Part shown: positions 33,438 through 41,995 of the stretch, piece after piece
Layout: each line of letters opens with the position of its first letter
How positions within the stretch are numbered: the first letter of the stretch is position 1
Source: Bacillota bacterium
GTDB lineage: Bacteria; Bacillota; Clostridia; Acetivibrionales; DSM-1351
Direction of reading: 5' to 3'
Assembly: GCA_023409265.1 (NCBI GenBank)
Contig: JAEYHZ010000031.1
Span: 124,001-188,000 of the forward strand
Length of the DNA: 64,000 nucleotides
Notes under the pieces: model-generated
The model's input: the letters and a program-made list of their open reading frames with translations, nothing else
Told to the model about the DNA's origin: nothing
Database searches by the model: none
Made by a program: the position numbers and the translations under genes

Positions 33438-34025
33438 TTGGTAATGAAAAAAGATAAGAATCTGCAAGATGCGAATGAAGAGGTAAATGTAAAAGAGCAA
33501 TGTGACGTAACTGAAACTTCTGCTGCTGAAACAGCTGGTAAAAGCACTGCTGAAGTTAACAGTGAGGTTGAAGAATTGAAAGCGAAACTTGAGGAAAAAA
33601 CTCGTCAGTGTGAAGAATATATGAATATGGTTCAACGTACTGCTGCAGAGTTTGATAATTATAAAAAACGTACTGCCAAGGAAAAAGAGGCTTTAAACCT
33701 CGATGCATCCATAGATACAGTTAATGCTTTCTTACCGGTTGTGGACAATCTGGAGAGAGCGTTGAAGGCAGCGGAGGGAATGGAAGGAAACCCTCTGAAG
33801 GATGGAGTTGAGTTGGTAATGCGTCAGCTCAAGGAATGTCTTGATAAATTGGGTGTTGAATCTATTGAAGCAGTAAATAATCCCTTTAATCCGGAACTTC
33901 ACAATGCCGTAATGCATGTTACAGATGATGAAAGCGGAGATAACCTGGTCATAGAGGAATTTCAAAAAGGATATATCATGAAGGGTAAAGTTGTAAGACA
34001 CAGCATGGTTAAGGTTGCAAACTGA
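33438..34025 (+). CDS. grpE: nucleotide exchange factor GrpE
   Basis: A 195-residue protein: acidic disordered N-terminus (about 1-45), long coiled coil (VEELKAKLEEKTRQCEEYMNM), then FDNYKKRTAKEKEA and the C-terminal beta domain (NPFNPELHNAVMHV...KGYIMKGKVVRHSMVKVAN). It releases ADP from DnaK. A TTG start 7 nt after AGGAGG is slightly better placed than the ATG two codons later. Confidence 0.96.
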   Translation: MVMKKDKNLQDANEEVNVKEQCDVTETSAAETAGKSTAEVNSEVEELKAKLEEKTRQCEEYMNMVQRTAAEFDNYKKRTAKEKEALNLDASIDTVNAFLPVVDNLERALKAAEGMEGNPLKDGVELVMRQLKECLDKLGVESIEAVNNPFNPELHNAVMHVTDDESGDNLVIEEFQKGYIMKGKVVRHSMVKVAN

Positions 34026-34114
34026 TTTAACTTATTTTATATAATAAAATAAATTAATGATAATAAATTAAATTTAATGAGAAAAACAAGAAAATTTTAA
34101 GGAGGCTTTTTTAT

Positions 34115-35968
34115 ATGGCAAAAGTAATTGGTATAGATTTAGGTACCACAAATTCATGTGTAGCAGTTATGGAAGGCGGCGAGCCGGTTGTTATAGCAAA
34201 TCCGGAGGGTAATAGAACAACCCCCTCAGTTGTTGCTTTTTCAAAAACCGGTGAGCGTATGATCGGCCAAGTTGCAAAGAGACAATCAATAACCAATCCT
34301 GAAAGAACTATCAGCTCAATTAAAAGAGATATGGGAACCGATAGAAAGGTTTCAATTGACGATAAAAAATATTCACCACAAGAAATTTCTTCAATGATTC
34401 TTCAGAAATTGAAGGCAGATGCTGAAGCTTATCTTGGTGAAACAATATCACAGGCTGTAATTACTGTCCCTGCATATTTCAGTGATGCTCAGAGACAGGC
34501 AACTAAGGATGCAGGTAAAATTGCAGGTCTGGAAGTACTTAGAATCATAAATGAACCGACAGCTGCAGCGCTTGCGTATGGTTTGGACAAAGAGCATGAT
34601 CAGAAAATAATGGTTTATGACCTGGGTGGAGGTACCTTCGACGTATCAATACTTGAAATCGGTGACGGTGTATTCGAAGTTTTGGCTACCAACGGTAACA
34701 ACAAACTTGGTGGAGATGATTTTGACCAGAGAGTTATAGATTTCCTTGCTGATGAATTCAGAAGAGAAAACGGAATAGACTTAAGAGGCGACAAAATGGC
34801 AATGCAGAGATTGAAGGAAGCTGCTGAAAAGGCAAAGATAGAGCTTTCAGGTGTTACTTCCTCAAATATCAACCTGCCATTTATCACGGCTGATGCATCA
34901 GGACCAAAGCACCTTGATGTAACTCTTACCAGAGCAAAGTTTGATGAAATCACTGCTGATCTTGTTGAAAAGACAATGGGACCAACCAGACAGGCAATGC
35001 AGGATGCAGGCTTAACTCCTGACAAAATAGACAAAATATTACTGGTAGGTGGTTCTACAAGAATTCCTGCAGTTCAGGAAGCAGTAAAGAAGTACCTTGG
35101 AAAAGACCCTTTCAAGGGTATAAATCCTGATGAATGTGTTGCTGTTGGAGCAGCTATACAGGCAGGTGTTTTAACCGGTGATGTAACAGGACTTCTTCTT
35201 CTTGATGTTACTCCGTTGTCACTTGGCCTTGAAACCTTGGGCGGTGTATTTACTAAGTTAATTGAAAGAAATACTACAATACCTACCAAGAAGAGTCAGG
35301 TATTCTCAACCGCCGCAGATGGCCAGACAAGCGTTGAAATTCACGTCTTGCAGGGCGAAAGGGAAATGGCCCAGTACAACAAGACTTTAGGCAGATTCCA
35401 GCTTACAGGCATTCCTTCAGCACCTAGAGGAGTTCCACAGATAGAAGTTACTTTTGATATAGATGCAAACGGTATTGTTCATGTATCAGCAAAGGACCTT
35501 GGAACAGGTAATGAGCAGAAGATTACTATTACCGCTTCAACCAATCTTTCAGATTCCGATATTGACAAGGCAGTAAAAGAAGCGGAAAAGTTTGCGGCTG
35601 AAGATAAGAAGCGCAAGGAAGAAATTGATGTAAGAAATAACGCCGACTCCTTGGTATATCAATCTGAAAAATCATTAAAGGATCTTGGAGACAAGGTTTC
35701 AGCTGATGATAAGTCAAAAATTGAAGCCGGAGTTACAAAAGTAAAGGATGCATTGAAGGGTACGGATACTGAAGCGATAAAGAAAGCAACTGAAGAGCTT
35801 CAACAGGCTTTCTATGATGTTTCAGCCAAGATATATCAGCAGGCAGGAGGAGCTCCGGGAGCTGACCCAAATGCAGCCGGTTTTGGTGGACAACAGGGTG
35901 CACCGGGTGCAGGCCAGGACGATAATGTTGTAGATGCTGACTACAAAGTAGTTGACGACGACAAATAA
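34115..35968 (+). CDS. dnaK: molecular chaperone DnaK (Hsp70)
   Basis: 617 residues. ATPase domain start GIDLGTTNSCVAVMEGGEP, phosphate motifs VYDLGGGTFDVSIL and LVGGSTRIPAVQ, linker LLLLDVTPLSLGLETLGG, then the substrate-binding domain and a Gly/Ala-rich C-terminus. The N-terminal domain lacks the 23-residue insertion of Gram-negative DnaK, as expected in Firmicutes. It folds proteins with DnaJ and GrpE. Confidence 0.97.
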   Translation: MAKVIGIDLGTTNSCVAVMEGGEPVVIANPEGNRTTPSVVAFSKTGERMIGQVAKRQSITNPERTISSIKRDMGTDRKVSIDDKKYSPQEISSMILQKLKADAEAYLGETISQAVITVPAYFSDAQRQATKDAGKIAGLEVLRIINEPTAAALAYGLDKEHDQKIMVYDLGGGTFDVSILEIGDGVFEVLATNGNNKLGGDDFDQRVIDFLADEFRRENGIDLRGDKMAMQRLKEAAEKAKIELSGVTSSNINLPFITADASGPKHLDVTLTRAKFDEITADLVEKTMGPTRQAMQDAGLTPDKIDKILLVGGSTRIPAVQEAVKKYLGKDPFKGINPDECVAVGAAIQAGVLTGDVTGLLLLDVTPLSLGLETLGGVFTKLIERNTTIPTKKSQVFSTAADGQTSVEIHVLQGEREMAQYNKTLGRFQLTGIPSAPRGVPQIEVTFDIDANGIVHVSAKDLGTGNEQKITITASTNLSDSDIDKAVKEAEKFAAEDKKRKEEIDVRNNADSLVYQSEKSLKDLGDKVSADDKSKIEAGVTKVKDALKGTDTEAIKKATEELQQAFYDVSAKIYQQAGGAPGADPNAAGFGGQQGAPGAGQDDNVVDADYKVVDDDK

Positions 35969-36016
35969 TTATATAATAATATAGAAATGATTGAATTACA
36001 CTTAATCATTTCTTGA

Positions 36017-36050
36017 GGGGCTTTAAAGCAAAATATTTAAAGCCCCTTTA
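36017..36050 (+). terminator. terminator-like hairpin between dnaK and dnaJ
   Basis: GGGGCTTTAAA pairs with TTTAAAGCCCC, followed by a short TTTA. Probably partial, reducing downstream dnaJ relative to dnaK. Confidence 0.75.
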
Positions 36051-36079
36051 AAATAAAATGATAAAGTCAAATACAGCTT

Positions 36080-36126
36080 AATACCTTCGAAAAGCCTTTA
36101 AGGTTAAAAGTCTTTTCGAGGGTATT
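36080..36126 (+). other. long inverted repeat upstream of dnaJ
   Basis: AATACCTTCGAAAAG (36080-36094) and CTTTTCGAGGGTATT (36112-36126) pair over 15 bp with one G-T; the loop is 17 nt. No T-run follows. It sits just before the dnaJ leader and could be an mRNA processing or stability element. Confidence 0.6.
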
Positions 36127-36187
36127 AACAATGTTTGGATTAAAGGTATCCAGGCTTTATACAGCTTTTAGACAGGAGTTGAATCGG

Positions 36188-37333
36188 ATGTCAGAAAAAA
36201 GAGATTATTATGAGGTGTTAGGGGTACCGAAAAGTGCCACTGATGCTGAACTAAAAAAAGCATATAGAAATTTAGCAAAGAAATATCACCCCGACGTTAA
36301 TCCTGGAAACAAGGAAGCAGAAGCCAAATTTAAAGAGGCAAATGAGGCCTATGAGATTCTCAGTGATGCTCAGAAAAGAAGCAGATACGACCAGTTTGGT
36401 CATGCAGGAACCGATCCTAATGGATTTGGCGGTGGTGCCGGCGGCTTTTCAGATTTTGACTTTGGCGGCATTGGTGATATTTTTGAGACTTTCTTTGGCG
36501 GTTCAGGCTTTGGTGGTGGGGGGAGATCACGAAATAAAAGAGGCCCGCAGAAGGGTGCAGACTTGAAATATGCCATGGAGATTTCCTTTGAGGAAGCCGC
36601 CTTTGGTGTTGAGAGAGAGATAAATATCAGCAGAATGGAAGTCTGCTCAAAATGTACGGGATCGGGAGCCAAGCCGGGTACACAAGCGAGCACCTGTCAG
36701 CACTGTAATGGAACCGGCCAGGTTCAGATAAAGCAAAACACTCCTTTCGGACAGTTTGTTAATGCCAAGACCTGTGATGTATGTAAGGGTGAAGGAAAAA
36801 TTATTACTGATCCTTGTCCCGCATGTAATGGAAAGGGTAAACTCAGAAACAATGTTAAACTGAAAATAAATGTTCCTGCAGGTATAGATGATGGTCAAAC
36901 CATTTCCTTAAGAGGAGAGGGGGATCCCGGTTCAAAGGGAGGACCAAATGGAGATCTTTTCCTGAATATCAGGGTGAAACCACATTCATTGTTCAAACGT
37001 CAGGGTAACGATGTCATATGCGATGTACCAATAACTTTTACCCAGGCTGCCCTTGGAGCAGAGCTTGAAGTGCCGACACTGGACGGAAAGGTTAAGTACA
37101 CTGTACCTGAAGGAACTCAGACAGGCTCGGTTTTCAGACTTAAGGGCAAGGGGATACCTTTCCTGAGAGGAAATGGCAGGGGGGATCAGTATGTAAAGGT
37201 AAGCATTGATGTACCAAAGAAACTGACCGAAAGACAAAGAGCTCTGTTAAGAGAGTTTGCCGAGCTAAGCGGTGATGAAGCACATGAACAAAGAAAAAGC
37301 TTTTTTGACAAGATGAAAGATGCTTTTAAATAA
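36188..37333 (+). CDS. dnaJ: co-chaperone DnaJ (Hsp40)
   Basis: A 381-residue type I DnaJ: J domain RDYYEVLGVPKSATDAELKKAY with the HPD motif (about 5-70), Gly/Phe-rich linker (about 75-130), four CxxCxGxG-type zinc repeats (about 145-210; CSKCTGSGA, CQHCNGTG, CDVCKGEG, CPACNGKG), and the C-terminal substrate domain. ATG 36188 follows AGGAG by 9 nt and gives the usual start; the frame is open 57 bp further upstream to an ATG without conserved sequence. Confidence 0.97.
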   Translation: MSEKRDYYEVLGVPKSATDAELKKAYRNLAKKYHPDVNPGNKEAEAKFKEANEAYEILSDAQKRSRYDQFGHAGTDPNGFGGGAGGFSDFDFGGIGDIFETFFGGSGFGGGGRSRNKRGPQKGADLKYAMEISFEEAAFGVEREINISRMEVCSKCTGSGAKPGTQASTCQHCNGTGQVQIKQNTPFGQFVNAKTCDVCKGEGKIITDPCPACNGKGKLRNNVKLKINVPAGIDDGQTISLRGEGDPGSKGGPNGDLFLNIRVKPHSLFKRQGNDVICDVPITFTQAALGAELEVPTLDGKVKYTVPEGTQTGSVFRLKGKGIPFLRGNGRGDQYVKVSIDVPKKLTERQRALLREFAELSGDEAHEQRKSFFDKMKDAFK

Positions 37334-37344
37334 AGGAGAACAAC

Positions 37345-38295
37345 ATGAAATGGTATGAAATACGGGTTAACACAACGGACGAGGCCAGTGATGCAGTATC
37401 AGAAATGCTGACTTCGATGGGAGCCGGCGGAGTTGCTATAAAGGATCCGTTTGATATACGAAAGGAAATTGAAAAGCCAAATACATTGGATTATGCGGAT
37501 GATGATTTTCTTGAAGCCTTGGGGGAGGATGTAATTATCTCAGCATATTTTCAAAACGGTCTTGAATTAAATGACCTGCTAAAGCAGATAAATGACGGAC
37601 TGAAAAACATATCACAGTTCCTCAATGTGGGAAAAGGCCTTGAGGGATACGGAGAAGTGGATGACGAAGATTGGTCAACAGCCTGGAAGAAGTATTACAA
37701 ACCCTTCAGACTTACTGACAGAATAGTTATTAAGCCTACCTGGGAAGAATACAAGGCTGGAGAAAAGGATATAGTTATCGAAATGGATCCCGGCATGGCT
37801 TTTGGTACAGGAACCCATGAAACTACTCAAATGTGCTCAATACTTCTTGACAAATACATGAAAGATGACAGTGATGTACTGGATGTGGGATGCGGTACAG
37901 GAATATTATCCATAATTGCTTCCAAGCTTGGTGCAAAAAAAGTTGAGGCAATTGATATTGATCAGGTTGCTGTTAAAGTGGCTAGAGAAAATATTGAAAT
38001 AAATAAAGAGACCTCAAAAATACAGGCCAATCAGGGGATTTTAAGCGATTTGAAGCACGAGAATCAAAAGTTTGACATTATTGTGGCAAATATCATTGCT
38101 AATGTAATTATTGACTTGTCTTCACTTATACCTTATTATTTAAAAAAGAACTCCTTATTTATCACATCGGGTATAATTAAGGAGAGAAAGCAGGACGTTG
38201 TGGATGCATGTTCAAAAAGCGGAATGTCCTGCATGGAAACCCTTGAAATGGGTGAATGGGTGGCAATGGTGTTCAAATGTCCAGATACTTTGTAA
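37345..38295 (+). CDS. prmA: ribosomal protein L11 methyltransferase
   Basis: A 316-residue SAM-dependent methyltransferase: motif I VLDVGCGTGILSI (about 180-192), DIDQVAVKVARENIE, and the NxxANxI-type motif VANIIANVIID that separates PrmA from other methyltransferases. The N-terminal domain (WYEIRVNTTDEASDAVSEML) recognises L11. Conserved position after dnaJ in Firmicutes. Its end overlaps the rsmE start. Confidence 0.95.
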   Translation: MKWYEIRVNTTDEASDAVSEMLTSMGAGGVAIKDPFDIRKEIEKPNTLDYADDDFLEALGEDVIISAYFQNGLELNDLLKQINDGLKNISQFLNVGKGLEGYGEVDDEDWSTAWKKYYKPFRLTDRIVIKPTWEEYKAGEKDIVIEMDPGMAFGTGTHETTQMCSILLDKYMKDDSDVLDVGCGTGILSIIASKLGAKKVEAIDIDQVAVKVARENIEINKETSKIQANQGILSDLKHENQKFDIIVANIIANVIIDLSSLIPYYLKKNSLFITSGIIKERKQDVVDACSKSGMSCMETLEMGEWVAMVFKCPDTL

Positions 38296-39029
38296 ATGCA
38301 AACCAGATAGAGGATAATAGAATAAGAATAGTAGGAGAAGATTATCAGCATCTGAAAAAAGTATTGAGAGCTGTAAAAGGTGATATAATTACCGTTTGTT
38401 GTGAAGGCTGTGATTACACGGCAGAGATTGACGAGATCGGTAATGATTGTATCGGTTCAATTATAACAGCTGCAGACAGGAATAAAACAGAGCCTCCATT
38501 AAAGGTAACCCTGTTTCAGGGACTTCCCAAAGCCGATAAAATGGAATTTATTGTTCAAAAGTGTATTGAGCTTGGGGTTACAGAAATAGTTCCTGTGATA
38601 ACGGAAAGAAGTATATCAAAAATCAATACCGATAAAGATGCGAATGCTAAGGTGTCCAGATGGCAGAAAATTGCCTTGGAGGCTGCAAAACAGTGCAATA
38701 GGGGAATTATTCCTTCGGTAGGCATGCCTGTAAGGTTTTCTGATGCTGTAAACATGGCAGCTCATAAGGATTTATCCATTATACCTTATGAAAAAGAAAG
38801 CACCGCAGGCTTTAAAGATATAGCTTCAGTCTGTTCCAATATTACAACAGCATCGATTTTTATCGGTCCGGAGGGTGGGTTTACCGAGCAGGAAATAGAA
38901 AAAGCGGAAGACAGGGGAGTAAGAAAAATAACACTTGGCCCCAGGATTCTGCGTACAGAAACTGCCGGAATGGTGGCTTTATCACTAATGATGTATGAAT
39001 TGGGAGATGTGTCTAATGGAAGAACTTAA
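38277..39029 (+). CDS. rsmE: 16S rRNA m3U1498 methyltransferase RsmE
   Basis: A 250-residue SPOUT methyltransferase. N-terminal PUA-like part MSRYFVNANQ...HLKKVLRAVKGD; knot motifs IGPEGGFTEQEIEKAE and LGPRILRTETAGMVAL. It methylates U1498 of 16S rRNA. ATG 38277 overlaps prmA by 19 bp with a weak GGGTGG site, so it is probably read by coupled translation. Confidence 0.94.
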   Translation: MSRYFVNANQIEDNRIRIVGEDYQHLKKVLRAVKGDIITVCCEGCDYTAEIDEIGNDCIGSIITAADRNKTEPPLKVTLFQGLPKADKMEFIVQKCIELGVTEIVPVITERSISKINTDKDANAKVSRWQKIALEAAKQCNRGIIPSVGMPVRFSDAVNMAAHKDLSIIPYEKESTAGFKDIASVCSNITTASIFIGPEGGFTEQEIEKAEDRGVRKITLGPRILRTETAGMVALSLMMYELGDVSNGRT

Positions 39030-39390
39030 ATTTGTAGTTGTTGATGACGCAGTCTTTATGAGGACGCTAATCAAAAGAATGATTGAAGAAAACTTAAATT
39101 ATGTTGTGGTCGGTGAAGGTTCAAATGGTCATGAGGCAATTGAGCAGGCTAAAAAACTGACGCCCGATATAATGACTTTGGATATTACCATGCCGGAGAT
39201 GGATGGTATAATGGCAATCAAGGAAATTTTAAGTGTATCACCCAATACAAAAATAATCATGGTATCTGCTATGGGACAACAATCTATGGTTATAGATGCC
39301 ATAAAAATGGGAGCAAAGGATTTTATAGTTAAACCATTTGATAAAACCCGCGTTCAGCAGGCGATAGAAAACGTTCTTAAGATGTTGTAA
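39016..39390 (+). CDS. single-domain response regulator, CheY-like
   Basis: A 124-residue receiver without output domain. Acidic pair in VVDDAVFMR, phospho-acceptor Asp in MTLDITMPEMDG, Ser/Thr in VSAMG, Lys in IVKPF. It resembles CheY of chemotaxis. It starts inside the rsmE gene (14-bp overlap; GGGAG 9 nt upstream), so it is cotranscribed with the heat-shock and ribosome-modification genes; no kinase is in the window. Confidence 0.9.
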   Translation: MEELKFVVVDDAVFMRTLIKRMIEENLNYVVVGEGSNGHEAIEQAKKLTPDIMTLDITMPEMDGIMAIKEILSVSPNTKIIMVSAMGQQSMVIDAIKMGAKDFIVKPFDKTRVQQAIENVLKML

Positions 39391-39793
39391 TTGAAAACGG
39401 ACATATGGCATTTATAAGGTTCACATTATTATAGAGTATATGGATAAAGATAATTACAGTATATAGATAAAGATTATTTACAGTAAAGATAGATAAATAT
39501 GGCCTATAGAAAGAAAGATTCGAGTCAGATTGAAAAAAATTGAGGGATTACCCTCTTTTTTTTTATTCTTTGGATAACCTTTTCCATGTTTTAAAAATAT
39601 CAAACTAAGGTAATAATTCTATTAATATCTTAAAAACAGAAGGAATTTGAAGAAAAATTGATAAAATATAAGAAAAGTAGTAAATTATTCTTTAAATAAT
39701 ATAAAATTGTGTTATAATACTAGCGAGAACTTTACTTTAAGATTTTTTATACTGTAGCAGTCTTTAAAGCAATCCGGAATTATGGAGGAAATT
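39391..39793. other. AT-rich region with terminator and yicC promoter
   Basis: No gene. It includes a compact terminator GAGGG/CCCTC followed by nine T (39542-39564) and a promoter-like TATAAT near 39712-39718 upstream of yicC. Confidence 0.7.
39535..39565 (+). terminator. terminator of the heat-shock/cheY transcript
   Basis: AAATTGAGGG...CCCTC then TTTTTTTTT. Confidence 0.85.
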
Positions 39794-40675
39794 ATGGTTA
39801 GAAGCATGACAGGGTTCGGTCGGGGAACCTGTAATGAAAATGGTAAGGAGTTTACAGTTGAAATAAAAAGTGTAAATCATCGATATATAGATTTTTATAT
39901 AAAATTACCCAGACAGATTGCCTATCTGGAGGAACGCGTAAGAGAAGTAGTAGCAAAAAGCATATTCAGAGGCAAAGTAGATATTTTTATCTCTTTTGAG
40001 GATCGCTCAGACGATTCTAAAAGTGTCATGCTTGATGAGGCTCTGGCCGGAGCATACATACAGGCGGTTGAAAAGATTAAGGATAAATATGGCTTAAAGG
40101 ATGACCTGAGCGTTTCCTTAGTATCAAGATTTCCGGACGTATTAAGAATTGAAAAGACCGAAGATGATGAAGAACAGCTTTGGAACATCCTGAACAAAGC
40201 ACTGGAGGCAGCTGTAGCTTCTCTTATTCAAATGCGCGAAAAAGAAGGTAATGAGCTGAGAAGCAGTTTGCTTCAAAAAGCTGATTATATGGAAGACATT
40301 ATTTCTCAGATTACAAATAGAAGTCCTGAAGTTGTCATAGAATATAAACAAAAGCTTGAGAATAGAATAAAGGAGCTTTTAAATCAGCAGACAATAGATG
40401 AAAACAGGATAGCTATGGAAGTTGCCATTTTTGCCGACAGATGCGGTATAGATGAAGAATTGGTCAGGTTGGGAAGCCATCTTACCCAATTGAGAGATAT
40501 TCTTAATATTAAGAAACAGCCGGTAGGAAGAAAGCTGGACTTTCTGGTTCAGGAAATAAACCGGGAAATTAATACTATTGGCTCCAAATCAAATGATATT
40601 ATTATAACAAAAAATGTATTGGAACTTAAAAGTGAAACAGAAAAAATCAGAGAGCAAATTCAAAATATGGAATAA
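39794..40675 (+). CDS. yicC: YicC family endoribonuclease-like protein
   Basis: A 293-residue protein. The start VRSMTGFGRG is diagnostic for YicC/YloC, as is the C-terminus (RIAMEVAIFADRCGIDEELVRLGSHL and GRKLDFLVQEINREINTIGSKS). Members cleave RNA (metal-dependent endoribonuclease activity has been shown for some). It is upstream of remA, gmk and rpoZ, the conserved Firmicute order. Start ATG 39794 with GGAGG 5 nt upstream. Confidence 0.93.
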   Translation: MVRSMTGFGRGTCNENGKEFTVEIKSVNHRYIDFYIKLPRQIAYLEERVREVVAKSIFRGKVDIFISFEDRSDDSKSVMLDEALAGAYIQAVEKIKDKYGLKDDLSVSLVSRFPDVLRIEKTEDDEEQLWNILNKALEAAVASLIQMREKEGNELRSSLLQKADYMEDIISQITNRSPEVVIEYKQKLENRIKELLNQQTIDENRIAMEVAIFADRCGIDEELVRLGSHLTQLRDILNIKKQPVGRKLDFLVQEINREINTIGSKSNDIIITKNVLELKSETEKIREQIQNME

Positions 40676-40706
40676 GACCTATGAAAATTAATCCGGGAGG
40701 AAATAT

Positions 40707-40985
40707 ATGAAACTTATAAATATAGGATTTGGTAATATCGTTTCTGCAAACAGACTGGTGGCAATAGTCAGTCCTGAATCAGCACCCATTAAAAGAATTA
40801 TTCAGGAAGCCAGAGATAGAGGTATGCTGATTGATGCTACCTATGGCAGAAGAACCAGAGCAGTTATAATTACAGATAGTGATCACATTATTTTATCTGC
40901 TGTTCAGCCTGAAACCGTAGCACACAGACTAAACACTAAAGATGTTGATGTTACCGAACCTGAAGTTGATTCAGATGAGGAATAA
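40707..40985 (+). CDS. remA: DUF370/RemA-type DNA-binding regulator
   Basis: A 92-residue protein of the RemA family (KLINIGFGNIVSANRLVAIV, ARDRGMLIDATYGRRTRAVI). In Bacillus RemA binds DNA and activates matrix and osmoprotection genes, and forms ring structures. Conserved between yicC and gmk. GGGAGG ribosome binding site. Confidence 0.93.
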   Translation: MKLINIGFGNIVSANRLVAIVSPESAPIKRIIQEARDRGMLIDATYGRRTRAVIITDSDHIILSAVQPETVAHRLNTKDVDVTEPEVDSDEE

Positions 40986-41067
40986 ATGAGACATCACTGC
41001 GAAGTGTAAATATGAAAAAGCGCAGGTGTCTTTTTCTGAGTCTTAAATAATCCAAGTGGAGGGTAGA

Positions 41068-41673
41068 ATGAACCAGAAAGGCCTTTTAGTCGTAATATCA
41101 GGACCGTCAGGTACTGGTAAGGGCACAGTATGTAAAAAATTGCTGGCTGAAAGAGAGAATGTGAGGTATTCAGTTTCTGCTACTACCAGAAAACCTCGTG
41201 AAGGTGAGGTAGAAGGACAAAACTATTTCTTTGTTTCAGAGAGTCAATTCCTTGATATGCTTGAAAAAGATGCCCTTATTGAATGGGATAAATATTGTGA
41301 TAATTACTATGGAACTCCAAAAGAATTTGTTGATAAATGCGTAGAGGGTGGAACAGATGTTATTCTTGAAATAACCGTTGAAGGGGCGCTTGAAATCAAG
41401 CAAAAATATCCTGAATGCGTACTTGTATTCATCATTCCGCCATCTCTGGAGGAATTGAGAAGAAGAATTGAAAGCAGAGCAACTGAATGCTGGGATGTCA
41501 TTGAAAAAAGACTTGAGCAGGCAGCAAATGAATTGAAATATGTATCAAAGTACGATTACTTGATTCTAAATGACAGTGTTGATAATGCTGTTTTGAATAT
41601 AGAAAAAGTTTTAGATGCAGAGCGCTTAAAACCGTCTCGAAATGTTGAATTTGTTAATAGTTTAATTAAGTAA
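41068..41673 (+). CDS. gmk: guanylate kinase
   Basis: Phosphorylates GMP to GDP. A 201-residue P-loop kinase: ISGPSGTGKGTV (Walker A), SATTRKPREGEVEGQNYFFV (GMP-binding), and LIEWDKYCDNYYGTP. ATG 41068 follows GGAGGG; a GTG 12 bp earlier is in frame but overlaps that site. Confidence 0.96.
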   Translation: MNQKGLLVVISGPSGTGKGTVCKKLLAERENVRYSVSATTRKPREGEVEGQNYFFVSESQFLDMLEKDALIEWDKYCDNYYGTPKEFVDKCVEGGTDVILEITVEGALEIKQKYPECVLVFIIPPSLEELRRRIESRATECWDVIEKRLEQAANELKYVSKYDYLILNDSVDNAVLNIEKVLDAERLKPSRNVEFVNSLIK

Positions 41674-41687
41674 CAGGAGGAATTTTT

Positions 41688-41894
41688 ATGATATACCCTT
41701 CAATCAATGAATTGATGAAAAAAGTTGACAGTAGATATACTCTCGTGGTTGAGGCAGCAAAGAGGGCAAGACAGTTGGTAGATGGAGCAAACAAACTGAC
41801 TAAAGTAAATTCTGATAAGGAAGTTACTGTTGCAATCCATGAGATAGCTGAAGATAAAATAACTTATGTTAGGACCAAGAACGTTATAAAATAG
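41688..41894 (+). CDS. rpoZ: RNA polymerase omega subunit
   Basis: A 68-residue omega subunit (YPSINELMKKVDSRYTLVVEAAKRARQL). It helps assemble beta-prime into RNA polymerase. Standard position after gmk, 14 bp gap, AGGAGG ribosome binding site. Confidence 0.95.
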   Translation: MIYPSINELMKKVDSRYTLVVEAAKRARQLVDGANKLTKVNSDKEVTVAIHEIAEDKITYVRTKNVIK

Positions 41895-41902
41895 GGGGAA
41901 AT

Positions 41903-41980
41903 GCGAAGACAGGTATAGCAAAACTAAAGGTTTTGCACTCTTCGTATTAGAAAATTCGAGAACGGATTTTCCAACATATA
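41903..41980 (+). other. nested hairpins in the glyS leader
   Basis: GCGAAGA...TCTTCGT encloses GCAAAAC..GTTTTGC; then GAAAAT..ATTTTC. There is no T-run, so this is a structured leader between rpoZ and glyS rather than a normal terminator. I did not find a T-box core here. Confidence 0.5.
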
Positions 41981-41995
41981 TAGGAGGTAATAACA

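Noticed and set aside
41903..41980. T-box leader for glyS
   Set aside because: The region has hairpins but lacks the GGTGG(T)ACCGCG core and is too short.
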